Positions 6,026-11,492 of a stretch of 11,492 bases of DNA are shown piece by piece. The translations under genes and the position numbers were made by a program. This DNA is from an uncultured Leucobacter sp. (lineage in GTDB: Bacteria > Actinomycetota > Actinomycetes > Actinomycetales > Microbacteriaceae). Under the pieces are notes generated by a model. That model was not told the DNA's origin. It made no database searches and saw only the letters and a list, made by a program, of their open reading frames with translations. The stretch lies in contig CAMFIY010000055.1 in NCBI GenBank assembly GCA_945952575.1, positions 1 to 11,492 on the forward strand, written 5' to 3'. The first letter of the stretch is position 1. Each line of letters begins with the position of its first letter.

Positions 6026-6283
6026 TCAGTATCGGGCGGTGGCCGCTATCAGAGCGACGGCGAGTGAATCGTGCCGCGATGCGACCCCGTGATCGTGGGC
6101 ACCAGAAACCCGCCATCCCGGCCCACGCTCCTGCAGCACCGCGATCTGCATGGCTCCGATGAACAGGAACCACTCCCTCTTCCTCTGGTAGTCGAGGACG
6201 TATGGGTTCTCGTCGAATTCGAACGCGAGGTGTCCGCTCCGGGGAAGCTCGATGATCGACCGCACGTTCTGCTCGTCTCTCAT
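6026..6283 (-). CDS. Hypothetical 85-residue protein
   Basis: I do not recognise this small protein. Its composition is that of a real folded protein: acidic/aromatic FEFDENPYVLDYQRKREW (residues 21-38), a hydrophobic FLFIGAMQIAVLQERG stretch (39-54) and a His/Gly turn (SGAHDHG, 60-66). The hydrophobic stretch is short and interrupted, so it is more likely a core helix than a membrane anchor. The start is fixed by TAGGGT six bases upstream. It is divergent from the 74-residue gene at 6413 and lies upstream of the desaturase operon on the same strand. An 82-base gap containing a palindrome and a separate promoter indicates independent transcription. Confidence 0.65.
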   Translation of the reverse strand: MRDEQNVRSIIELPRSGHLAFEFDENPYVLDYQRKREWFLFIGAMQIAVLQERGPGWRVSGAHDHGVASRHDSLAVALIAATARY

Positions 6284-6320
6284 GCTGCGACCCTACGCCG
6301 CCTGGCTGCGAGTCCTCACA
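6284..6320 (-). promoter_or_regulatory. Leaderless promoter of the 85-residue gene
   Basis: TAGGGT (6295-6290) is followed by 6 bases and the ATG. TGTGAG (6320-6315) lies at the -35 region. Read as GTGAGG it has 18-base spacing. Confidence 0.5.
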
Positions 6321-6376
6321 TCCGCCTGTTCGGCGAGACCAACGTCGCCCTCCGCACCGCGAAGGAGGCGGGTTCC

Positions 6377-6412
6377 TGTGAGGCCCACATACTGCACGCA
6401 TACCGTGGAAGG
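6377..6412 (+). promoter_or_regulatory. Leaderless promoter of the 74-residue gene
   Basis: TACCGT (6401-6406) is followed by 6 bases and a GTG start at 6413. TGTGAG (6377-6382) occupies the -35 region; read as GTGAGG it has 17-base spacing. The intervening GGAAGG is too close to the start to be a normal ribosome binding site. Confidence 0.45.
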
Positions 6413-6637
6413 GTGAACACAGAAACCGACCGGATCACCGATCCGGAGACGCCCGCAACGGCGAAGGCCCGGATCCGACGGGAGCGTTGGGATCGGGCGA
6501 ACTCGCAATTCTGGCACCAGCCGGAGGCCTCTCCGAGCACTGCGATACGGCGAGCCGACGAGATCCGCCGTGATGAGAAGACGGATCGATCCGGCACCGG
6601 CATCCCGCGCACCGTCGCAGACGACGGCGCATCCTGA
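6413..6637 (+). CDS. Hypothetical small hydrophilic protein
   Basis: I do not recognise this 74-residue protein. It is very polar, with many Arg, Asp, Glu and Thr residues and no membrane segment. The middle (residues 18-56, including KARIRRERWDRANSQFWHQ) could form helices; the ends look disordered. A longer open frame continues upstream to 6071, but there it runs antisense through the 85-residue gene. The GTG at 6413 is chosen because TACCGT stands six bases before it, the same arrangement as at neighbouring genes. It could be a small regulatory or nucleic-acid-associated protein from its charge pattern, but that is speculative. If the promoter reading is wrong the gene call weakens considerably. 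Confidence 0.5.
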   Translation: MNTETDRITDPETPATAKARIRRERWDRANSQFWHQPEASPSTAIRRADEIRRDEKTDRSGTGIPRTVADDGAS

Positions 6638-6694
6638 ATCGCAGCTCAGATGCTTCACGGAACCGCACCACCGCTAGCCTCGGCGAATCGCACG

Positions 6695-6730
6695 AAAAGA
6701 ACCCCCGCAAGTAGAAGCCTTGCGAGGGTT
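6695..6730 (-). terminator. Intrinsic terminator of the tRNA operon
   Basis: Read leftward, AACCCTCGCAAG (6730-6719) pairs with CTTGCGGGGGTT (6711-6700) around a 7-base loop, followed by C and TTTT. The single imperfect pair is G-U on this strand but a C-A mismatch on the other. This supports the leftward transcript. It lies 25 bases beyond tRNA-Phe. Confidence 0.8.
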
Positions 6731-6755
6731 CAGTAGCGGTGTAATAGCCGCTACG

Positions 6756-6828
6756 TGGCTCCGACCGGCATCGATCCGGTGACCTTTCGATTTTCAGTCG
6801 AACGCTCTACCAACTGAGCTACAGAGCC
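6756..6828 (-). tRNA. tRNA-Phe (GAA)
   Basis: The leftward sequence folds as a 73-nt cloverleaf. The acceptor GGCTCTG pairs with CGGAGCC and is followed by discriminator A. The D-arm is GCTC-AGTTGGTA-GAGC. The anticodon arm TTCGA-CTGAAAA-TCGAA carries anticodon GAA, and the T-arm is CCGG-ATCGATG-CCGG. The 3' CCA is not encoded (CGT follows) and must be added enzymatically. It is the last tRNA of the leftward cluster. Confidence 0.95.
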
Positions 6829-6860
6829 GAGGTGACCATGAAAAGTCGCCCGGAGATGAA

Positions 6861-6884
6861 GAGGCCCTTCCGAAGAAGGGCCTC
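6861..6884 (-). terminator. cUUCGg hairpin between tRNA-Asp and tRNA-Phe
   Basis: Read leftward, a perfect 10-bp stem GAGGCCCTTC/GAAGGGCCTC closes a TTCG tetraloop with a C-G pair, an exceptionally stable RNA hairpin. It starts 5 bases after the encoded CCA of tRNA-Asp. No U-run follows, so it may attenuate, terminate partially, or guide 3' processing. tRNA-Phe lies 32 bases further on. Confidence 0.55.
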
Positions 6885-6889
6885 TCACC

Positions 6890-6966
6890 TGGCGACCCTG
6901 ACGGGACTTGAACCCGCGACCTCCGCCGTGACAGGGCGGCGCGCTAACCAACTGCGCCACAGGGCC
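6890..6966 (-). tRNA. tRNA-Asp (GTC)
   Basis: The acceptor GGCCCTG pairs with CAGGGTC (one G-T), followed by discriminator G and an encoded CCA at 6892-6890. The anticodon arm CCGCC-CTGTCAC-GGCGG carries anticodon GTC. The T-arm is CGGG-TTCAAGT-CCCG. It is the middle gene of the cluster and the only one of the three with a template-encoded CCA. Confidence 0.95.
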
Positions 6967-6988
6967 ATGGTGTATTCAATTGTCGTAG

Positions 6989-7061
6989 TGACCCCAACGG
7001 GATTCGAACCCGTGCTGCCGCCGTGAAAGGGCGGTGTCCTAGGCCGCTAAACGATGGGGCC
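6989..7061 (-). tRNA. tRNA-Glu (TTC)
   Basis: The acceptor GGCCCCA pairs with TGGGGTC (one G-T), followed by discriminator A; no CCA is encoded. The anticodon arm CCGCC-CTTTCAC-GGCGG carries anticodon TTC. The T-arm is CGGG-TTCGAAT-CCCG. It is the promoter-proximal tRNA. Glu-Asp-Phe in this order is a familiar actinobacterial cluster. Confidence 0.95.
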
Positions 7062-7126
7062 GAAAGCACTTTCGCGCTCTTGGCTACCGAAGAGTTAGCC
7101 TACATGGTCTTCCCGCTTCGATGCAA
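7062..7126 (-). promoter_or_regulatory. Promoter and leader of the tRNA operon
   Basis: Read leftward, TTGCAT (7126-7121) and TAGGCT (7102-7097) are separated by 18 bases, followed by 35 bases before tRNA-Glu. The leader contains a small inverted repeat CGAAAG/CTTTCG (7074-7061) that abuts the mature 5' end, where RNase P would cut. Confidence 0.6.
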
Positions 7127-7141
7127 TTCGAGGCGGAGACC
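7106..7141. repeat. Imperfect inverted repeat over the tRNA promoter -35
   Basis: GGTCT (7106-7110), CCGC (7113-7116) and TCGA (7118-7121) pair with TCGA (7128-7131), GCGG (7133-7136) and AGACC (7137-7141). There is one T-G wobble and a two-base bulge around a six-base loop. The tRNA -35 hexamer sits mostly in the loop. It may be the terminator of the 98-residue gene upstream, or an operator. Confidence 0.5.
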
Positions 7142-7152
7142 GGCGTGTGCGG

Positions 7153-7449
7153 CTACCCGGCGCCACCCGAGAGCAGCGCGCGCTGCACCCGCTTGAACGA
7201 CACGTCCTCGTGCAGCATCACACCCTGGCTGGTGCGCTGCTCGAACGTGTAGCCCAGCTGGCCCTGTCGCAGGAGACCGATGAGATACGGTTCCTCGGGC
7301 GTCCACATCAGCCAAGTCGGCTGGCCGAGCGCGTTGTCCCCCAGGAAGGTGGTCTCGATGTCGCGATTGCCCACGCGAATGATCGCGGGGATCATCTCCT
7401 GCTTCGACAGGACGACCTCACCGGACTCCATCTGCTCCGCTTCGCTCAT
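7153..7449 (-). CDS. Hypothetical 98-residue protein
   Basis: I do not recognise this protein. It has a polar N-terminus (residues 1-15), a beta-rich centre (PAIIRVGNRDIETTFLGDNA, 21-40; QPTWLMWTPEEPYLIGLL, 43-60) and a C-terminal helix-like stretch (SFKRVQRALLSG, 84-95). There is no signal peptide, membrane segment or metal-binding pattern. It resembles a small cytoplasmic actinobacterial protein without known function. The start is well supported: TAGTAT lies exactly six bases upstream of the ATG. It lies between the aminopeptidase operon and the tRNA operon on the same strand, with its own promoter in the 78-base gap after the M18 gene. Confidence 0.75.
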   Translation of the reverse strand: MSEAEQMESGEVVLSKQEMIPAIIRVGNRDIETTFLGDNALGQPTWLMWTPEEPYLIGLLRQGQLGYTFEQRTSQGVMLHEDVSFKRVQRALLSGGAG

Positions 7450-7461
7450 GGTTCGATACTA
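7450..7461 (-). promoter_or_regulatory. Leaderless -10 box for the 98-residue gene
   Basis: TAGTAT (7461-7456) is followed by 6 bases and the ATG at 7449. It is one of the closest matches to the TATAAT consensus in the window. No ribosome binding site is present. Confidence 0.55.
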
Positions 7462-7493
7462 GCCAACCGGAGCGGGCATACTACAGCGCAGCG

Positions 7494-7519
7494 CCGCGCG
7501 CGGGGGGAGAACCGCGCGG
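7494..7519 (-). terminator. Possible terminator of the aminopeptidase operon
   Basis: CCGCGCG (7494-7500) and CGCGCGG (7513-7519) form a 7-bp GC stem around a 12-base loop, 8 bases after the M18 stop codon. There is no T-run. Confidence 0.4.
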
Positions 7520-7527
7520 ATCGCCGC

Positions 7528-8808
7528 TCAGGCGCCGGCGAAGAAGCTCGCGGCGATCCGGGCCAGGCCGTGCAGATCCTCGACGTGCACGAGTTCGCGC
7601 GCCGAGTGCATCGAGAGCAACGGCACCCCGACATCGACCGTGCGGATCCCGATCCGTGTCGCCGTCAGCGGGCCGATGGTGGATCCGCAGGGCACATCGT
7701 TGCTCGAGACGAATCGCTGGGCCGGCGCGCCCGCATCGGCGCAGCAGCGCTCCCACAGGGAGGCGCCGTGCGCATCGCTCGCGTAGCGCTGATTCGCGTT
7801 GATCTTGAGCATCGGCCCACTGCCCGGCTGCGGCCGGACGTGCGGATCGTGCCGCTCCGGATAGTTCGGGTGCACGGCATGCCCGGCGTCCGCGGACATG
7901 CACCATGACTCCGCGAGCGCCCGCGCCGCATCCTCGACGCTCGCGCCCAGACCGGCGCGCAGGCGCGCGAGCACATCCTCGAGGAACGGCCCGCTCGCGC
8001 CCGAACGCGACTCCGAGCCGAGCTCTTCGTGGTCGAAGGCGGCGAGGATCGAGATCGCGCCCGGCGCAGGCTCCGCCGCGAGCAGCGCGTCGAGGCCGGC
8101 GAACACCGAGCTCAGGTTGTCGAGTCGCGGAGAGGCGAGGAACTCACGATCCGCGCCGACCCGACCCGGCGACTGCGTGTCGGCGAGGCGCACGTCGAGG
8201 CCGGCGATCTCATCCGCATCGACCCCGGCGGCCTCGGCGAGCAATCCGAGCGCCGAGGCCCCCGCCACGCCGATCACCGGCTGCGTGTGCCGCTGCCGGG
8301 CGAGCGTCAGCCCGTTGTTCACTTCGCGGTCGAGATGGATCGCGAGTTGCGGAATCCGCGCCACCGCGCCGGTGCGGACGAGACGGGCGGATCCCTCTCG
8401 AGTCACGACTCGCCCGGCGAACGCCAGATCTCGATCGAGCCAGGAGTTCAGCAGCGGCCCGCCGTAGATCTCGACCCCGGCCTGCGCCCAGCCCTCGGTG
8501 GTGAAGTCCGACTGCGGCTTGAGCACGAAACCCGGCGAGTCGGTGTGGCAGCCGAGCACGCGCACGGGACTGCTCGCGGCGACGTCTGCGCCGGCGCGCC
8601 AGGCGATGAGCGCCCCGTCGCGCAGCGCATAGCCTCGCGCCCCGCCGCAGATCGCGGGCCACACGTCCGACTCGTCGTGTCCGGAGAATCCGGCCGCGTC
8701 GAGTGCGTCGGCGACCGCCCGAACCGCGTGGAACGAGCTGGGCGACGCCTCGACGAACGCCGCGAAACGCTCGACGTACCGTTCCGCCTCGGGCGAGACC
8801 GCAGCCAC
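7528..8808 (-). CDS. M18 family aminopeptidase
   Basis: The 426-residue protein is full length for the M18 family, di-zinc aminopeptidases that often form dodecamers and remove N-terminal, often acidic, residues from peptides. The expected metal and catalytic residues are intact: His88 in GCHTDSPG, Asp230 in PRLDN, Glu261-Glu262 in DHEELGS, Asp307 in SADAGHAVHPN and His401 in SMHS. The GTG at 8808 was chosen because GGGAGG stands 6 bases upstream and family homology begins at once. It is the only clear Shine-Dalgarno start in the window. The gene begins 13 bases after the stop of the M17 aminopeptidase gene on the same strand, so the two are very likely one operon. The protein is probably cytoplasmic. 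Confidence 0.95.
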   Translation of the reverse strand: MAAVSPEAERYVERFAAFVEASPSSFHAVRAVADALDAAGFSGHDESDVWPAICGGARGYALRDGALIAWRAGADVAASSPVRVLGCHTDSPGFVLKPQSDFTTEGWAQAGVEIYGGPLLNSWLDRDLAFAGRVVTREGSARLVRTGAVARIPQLAIHLDREVNNGLTLARQRHTQPVIGVAGASALGLLAEAAGVDADEIAGLDVRLADTQSPGRVGADREFLASPRLDNLSSVFAGLDALLAAEPAPGAISILAAFDHEELGSESRSGASGPFLEDVLARLRAGLGASVEDAARALAESWCMSADAGHAVHPNYPERHDPHVRPQPGSGPMLKINANQRYASDAHGASLWERCCADAGAPAQRFVSSNDVPCGSTIGPLTATRIGIRTVDVGVPLLSMHSARELVHVEDLHGLARIAASFFAGA

Positions 8809-8821
8809 GATCCGCCTCCCT
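8809..8821 (-). promoter_or_regulatory. Ribosome binding site of the M18 gene
   Basis: GGGAGG (8820-8815) with 6-base spacing precedes the GTG. It fits entirely in the 13-base gap between the two aminopeptidase genes and decides the start. First-in-transcript genes here lack such a site. Confidence 0.8.
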
Positions 8822-10378
8822 CTATTCGTTCGAGGCCGAAGCCTCGACCGGTTCCGCGGCGACCGGCGCTGCGAAGGCGACCGCGAACTCCGCGAGCAGG
8901 CGCGCCCCGAACCCGGTCGAACCGGTCGAGCGCCACAGCTCGTCCTTGTCGCTCTGCATCGTCGGCGCGATGTCCACATGACCCCAGGGCACGCCGTCGA
9001 CGAATTCGTTGAGGAACAGCGCGGCGAGAATCGCTCCGGCGTACTGCCCGCCGATGTTCGCCAGGTCGGCCACATCGCTCTTCAGCTGGTCCCGGTAGCG
9101 GTGATCGAGCGGCAGGCGCCAGGTGCGCTCGTCGGTCGCCTCCGCGGCCGCCTGCAGCTGCGCCGCGACCGCGTCGTCGTTCGCGAGCACGGCCGCGGTG
9201 CCGAGGCCGAGCGCCATCATCGCGTTGCCGGTCAGCGTGGCGATGTCGACGATCGCGTCGGGCCGACGATCCGCCACGCCGCGATCCTCGGTCGCGAGCA
9301 CCAGCCCGTCGGCCATCACGAGCCGGCCTTCGGCGTCGCTGTTCTTCACCTCGACGGTCGTGCCGCCGCGCATGGTGAGCACATCGCCGATCTTGGTCGC
9401 CGTACCCGAGAGCATGTTGTCGGTGCACATGAGCCAGCCCGTCACGGCGGTCGTCGAGCCGAGCTCGCGCAGCGCCGTCATCGACGCGAAGACCGCGCCG
9501 GCGCCCATCATGTCGAGCTTCATCCCCTGCATCGAGTTCGCGGGCTTGAGACTGATCCCGCCCGAGTCGAAGGTGATGCCCTTGCCGACGAGCGCGAGGT
9601 GCGGCGTCTCGCTCCCCGCCCCCTCCGGCGCGTAGCGCAGCTTGATCATCCGCGGCTCCTCGGTGCTGCCCGCGTTCACGCCGAGCAGGCCTCCGCAGCC
9701 GAGCTCCGCGAGCGCATCGCCGTCGAACACCTCCACCTCGAGCCCGTACTCGGGCCCGAGCTTCTGCGCGATCTCCGCGAACTTCACCGCGTTCAGGTGC
9801 CGCGGCGGCGTATTGCCGAGATCGCGGGCCAGCCCGGCGGTGCGGGCCAGGATCAGCCCGCGTTCCGCGCCGCGCTCGGCGGCGGCCGCAGCGCTGTCGG
9901 CGGCGAGCAGCGTCAGGCGCTCGAGCAGGACGGTCTTGGAGTCGCTCAGCAACGAGTCGTAGCGGTAGCGGGCGAGGATCGCGCCCTCGGTCGCGGCCTG
10001 CGCCGCGGCCTGAGGATCCACGCCGCCCGAGATCGCATCCGCCAGGTCGACGGCCAGGTCCGCGGTCTCCTTCGCGGCGCGCGTGAACGCCGCGACCGCG
10101 TCGCGCAGCTCGGCGGCGGTGCGGAGCCCGGCACCGACCCCGACGAGCACCCGCAGCGGGGAGCCCGGGAGCAGCAGCGTCTGGTTCTGCGCACCGGTGA
10201 AGCCGGCGGCGGCGAGCGCATCCCGATCGAGGCCGTCGGGCAGCGAGGCGGGGAGCCCGCCGTCCTTCGGCACGAACACCGCGAGGGCGGCGGGATCCGC
10301 CGCGCCGGCGACGCTGACCGTCACCTCCCGGCTGAGCGACGGCACCGGATTGAAGGCAGGATCGATCACAACAGTCAT
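8822..10378 (-). CDS. pepA: M17 family leucyl aminopeptidase
   Basis: The 518-residue protein has the two-domain M17 layout. The N-terminal domain covers about residues 1-180 and is alanine-rich. The catalytic domain covers about 185-505. Metal-binding and active-site residues equivalent to those of E. coli PepA are all present: Lys266 and Asp271 in GKGITFDSGG, Lys278 in SLKP, Asp289 in MKLDMMG, and Asp348, Glu350 and Arg352 in NSDAEGR. GGQYAGAI (443-450) and STGFGARLL (486-494) complete the family pattern. The enzyme releases N-terminal Leu and other residues from peptides as a di-metal hexamer. The ATG at 10378 is chosen because TAGGGT lies 7 bases upstream and an earlier in-frame start would run across the promoter region. 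The tail after residue 505 is Ala/Glu-rich. Confidence 0.95.
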   Translation of the reverse strand: MTVVIDPAFNPVPSLSREVTVSVAGAADPAALAVFVPKDGGLPASLPDGLDRDALAAAGFTGAQNQTLLLPGSPLRVLVGVGAGLRTAAELRDAVAAFTRAAKETADLAVDLADAISGGVDPQAAAQAATEGAILARYRYDSLLSDSKTVLLERLTLLAADSAAAAAERGAERGLILARTAGLARDLGNTPPRHLNAVKFAEIAQKLGPEYGLEVEVFDGDALAELGCGGLLGVNAGSTEEPRMIKLRYAPEGAGSETPHLALVGKGITFDSGGISLKPANSMQGMKLDMMGAGAVFASMTALRELGSTTAVTGWLMCTDNMLSGTATKIGDVLTMRGGTTVEVKNSDAEGRLVMADGLVLATEDRGVADRRPDAIVDIATLTGNAMMALGLGTAAVLANDDAVAAQLQAAAEATDERTWRLPLDHRYRDQLKSDVADLANIGGQYAGAILAALFLNEFVDGVPWGHVDIAPTMQSDKDELWRSTGSTGFGARLLAEFAVAFAAPVAAEPVEASASNE

Positions 10379-10391
10379 GCCTGCAACCCTA
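10379..10391 (-). promoter_or_regulatory. Leaderless -10 box for the aminopeptidase operon
   Basis: TAGGGT (10391-10386) is followed by 7 bases and the ATG at 10378. No ribosome binding site or convincing -35 is seen. Confidence 0.5.
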
Positions 10392-10406
10392 CTCCGGGCA
10401 GGCGGT

Positions 10407-10426
10407 GCGGAGCCGCGCGACTCCGC
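10407..10426. repeat. Inverted repeat in the divergent aminopeptidase/amidohydrolase spacer
   Basis: GCGGAG (10407-10412) and CTCCGC (10421-10426) form 6-base arms around 8 bases. It lies just upstream of the pepA promoter in the 104-base divergent spacer. It could be an operator, but short GC-rich repeats are frequent here. Confidence 0.25.
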
Positions 10427-10446
10427 GGCCGGGGCGGCGCCCGCTC

Positions 10447-10482
10447 TTCTCAGAAGCACCCGCTGCGAACTACGCTGGGGCC
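10447..10482 (+). promoter_or_regulatory. Leaderless promoter of the amidohydrolase gene
   Basis: TACGCT (10471-10476) is followed by 6 bases and the ATG at 10483. TTCTCA (10447-10452) matches four of six TTGACA positions at 18-base spacing. Confidence 0.5.
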
Positions 10483-11492
10483 ATGACGATTTCGGCTCCC
10501 GAGCTGATCCCTCGGAACACCGTGTTCGCTCCCGAGCAGATCACGCACTATGCGGATCCGGGCGAGCGCACGCTCGACGATGCGATCCGGGATGCGGATC
10601 TGCTGGTCACGACGCCTCACTCGGGCGCGGCGATCCCCGCCGAGATCGCGGAGTTCCTCTCCCCTTCCCTGACGCGCAGGCTGCAGTACGACTTCAGCGA
10701 TGTGGCCACCGCCTCGGTCGTGCGCCGCTGGGCAGAAGTCGATCCGCGCATCGTCGCGGTCATCAACCCGCATCCTCGGTTGATTCGCGATCCCAACCGA
10801 GCCAAGCCGAGCGACGTGCGCCGCGATCTCACCGAGGCGATCCGACGGGTCCGCGAGGCGGGGCCGTGGCAGCGTGTGGATCTGACCGGCGTCGATGCGA
10901 TCCGTCCGGTGACCTTCTCCTTCTTCCCGATCCTCGAGATTCCCGACACCGACGATGGCGTCGCCCGGCTGGTCGATGCATTCGCCGGCACCGCGGAGCA
11001 GGGCCTCGGCGTCTACGAACGCACCCGCGATGCGTTGACCGAGCGGTTCCTCGAGCAGGGGCTGGCCGCGGGTGGGAGCTTCACGAGGCTCTCCTTCCAC
11101 GACACGATGAACACGACGACGACCCGGGATGGCGCCGTCGATGTTCCGCGCGCCGAGGCGGATCGCCTTCCCGACGTGGTGGCGCTCTCGAACCGCGGCG
11201 ATGCGACAGGCGAGTCGCGCGGAGACGAGGATCCGCCGACGATGGAGCCCGCGGCCCTGCGCAGGCTCGCGGCGGCGCATCGCAACGGTTTCGGCGTCGG
11301 TCACCCCGAGGCGGTCCGACTCAACCAGCCGTATCTCGGCAGCCAGGAGATCATCGCGGCCCGCGAGCGGTTCCGCACGATCAGCGCGCCGGCCGCAGCC
11401 GCGGGCCTGCGGCTCCACGCGGTGCAGGCCGAGTTCTTGCGCGAGTATCTGCTGGGCGATGCGGCGACGGCAGAGCTGCACCTGCCCGGAAC
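10483..11492 (+). CDS. N-formylglutamate amidohydrolase family protein, 3' end beyond window
   Basis: The frame stays open from the ATG at 10483 to the window end (336 complete codons). Family landmarks are TTPHSG (residues 43-48), INPHPRLIRDPNR (94-106), FHDTMN (205-210), SNRGDATGE (236-244), NQPYLGSQE (281-289) and the late AVQAEFLREYL (313-323). These match the N-formylglutamate deformylase/amidohydrolase family. Its best-known members hydrolyse N-formyl-L-glutamate to glutamate and formate at the end of one histidine degradation route. His46 and His206 are likely metal or catalytic residues. No histidine-utilisation genes are visible nearby, so another N-acyl amino acid may be the substrate. 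The stop must lie shortly beyond the window, since the C-terminal landmark has passed. Confidence 0.85.
   Translation, partial: MTISAPELIPRNTVFAPEQITHYADPGERTLDDAIRDADLLVTTPHSGAAIPAEIAEFLSPSLTRRLQYDFSDVATASVVRRWAEVDPRIVAVINPHPRLIRDPNRAKPSDVRRDLTEAIRRVREAGPWQRVDLTGVDAIRPVTFSFFPILEIPDTDDGVARLVDAFAGTAEQGLGVYERTRDALTERFLEQGLAAGGSFTRLSFHDTMNTTTTRDGAVDVPRAEADRLPDVVALSNRGDATGESRGDEDPPTMEPAALRRLAAAHRNGFGVGHPEAVRLNQPYLGSQEIIAARERFRTISAPAAAAGLRLHAVQAEFLREYLLGDAATAELHLPG

Noticed and set aside
6071..6412. Upstream extension of the 74-residue gene frame
   Set aside because: It is antisense to the 85-residue gene, and the promoter-start spacing points to GTG at 6413.
2963..6650. Genomic island inserted next to the tRNA cluster
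   Set aside because: Base composition in a few lines I counted is somewhat lower than in the aminopeptidase region, but the ranges overlap. I found no integrase, direct repeat of a tRNA end or mobile element gene.
6751..7026. Small open frames across the tRNA cluster on both strands
   Set aside because: They translate tRNA genes; cloverleaf structures with correct anticodons explain the sequence.
8029..9012. 327-residue open frame on the plus strand
   Set aside because: It is antisense to the M18 aminopeptidase gene, which has all catalytic residues and a ribosome binding site.
8978..10486. 502-residue open frame on the plus strand
   Set aside because: It lies antisense to the fully recognisable M17 aminopeptidase and has shadow-like composition rich in Arg, His and Gly.
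1..11492. CRISPR arrays, insertion sequences, toxin-antitoxin or defence systems
   Set aside because: No regularly spaced direct repeats, transposase motifs or recognisable defence proteins were seen on either strand.

Overview
The window is GC-rich chromosomal DNA from an actinobacterium, most likely Microbacteriaceae. Three things point there: the Glu-Asp-Phe tRNA cluster, the short actinobacterial DNA polymerase I-like protein, and gene starts placed 6-8 bases after a TANNNT -10 box with no ribosome binding site. The family placement is inference. I see no prophage, insertion sequence, CRISPR array or plasmid function.

Layout. Bases 2-409 (+) are the C-terminus of a family A DNA polymerase-like protein. 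Next come a DUF1801 protein (441-782, -), a five-helix membrane protein (845-1348, +), a HAD phosphatase of the polynucleotide kinase 3'-phosphatase type (1389-1877, +), YaeQ (1895-2437, -), a four-helix membrane protein (2483-2962, +) and a 54-residue hydrophobic peptide (3088-3252, +) whose end overlaps the next gene. A leftward operon follows: 180-residue unknown protein (5943-5401), acyl-CoA/fatty-acid desaturase (5367-4261) and diacylglycerol-kinase-family lipid kinase (4246-3218). This looks like a membrane-lipid modification unit. Two small unknown genes diverge at 6283 and 6413.

A leftward tRNA operon, Glu(TTC)-Asp(GTC)-Phe(GAA) at 7061-6756, has a recognisable promoter, a cUUCGg hairpin between Asp and Phe, and an intrinsic terminator. 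Upstream lie a 98-residue unknown gene (7449-7153, -), then an aminopeptidase operon, M17 leucyl aminopeptidase (10378-8822) followed by M18 aminopeptidase (8808-7528). An N-formylglutamate amidohydrolase family gene diverges from it (10483 to the window end). The M17/M18/amidohydrolase set suggests turnover of peptides and acylated amino acids.

The clearest unexplained pattern is regulatory. Almost every first-in-transcript gene begins 6-8 bases after a TANNNT box, which implies leaderless mRNAs. The one clear ribosome binding site precedes the operon-internal M18 gene. Several divergent promoter pairs overlap, and the yaeQ/membrane-protein pair does so almost completely. No single locus looks like a defence or other undescribed multi-gene system. 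The better candidates for novelty are the unknown-desaturase-lipid kinase operon, the overlapping divergent promoters and the overlooked small membrane peptide.
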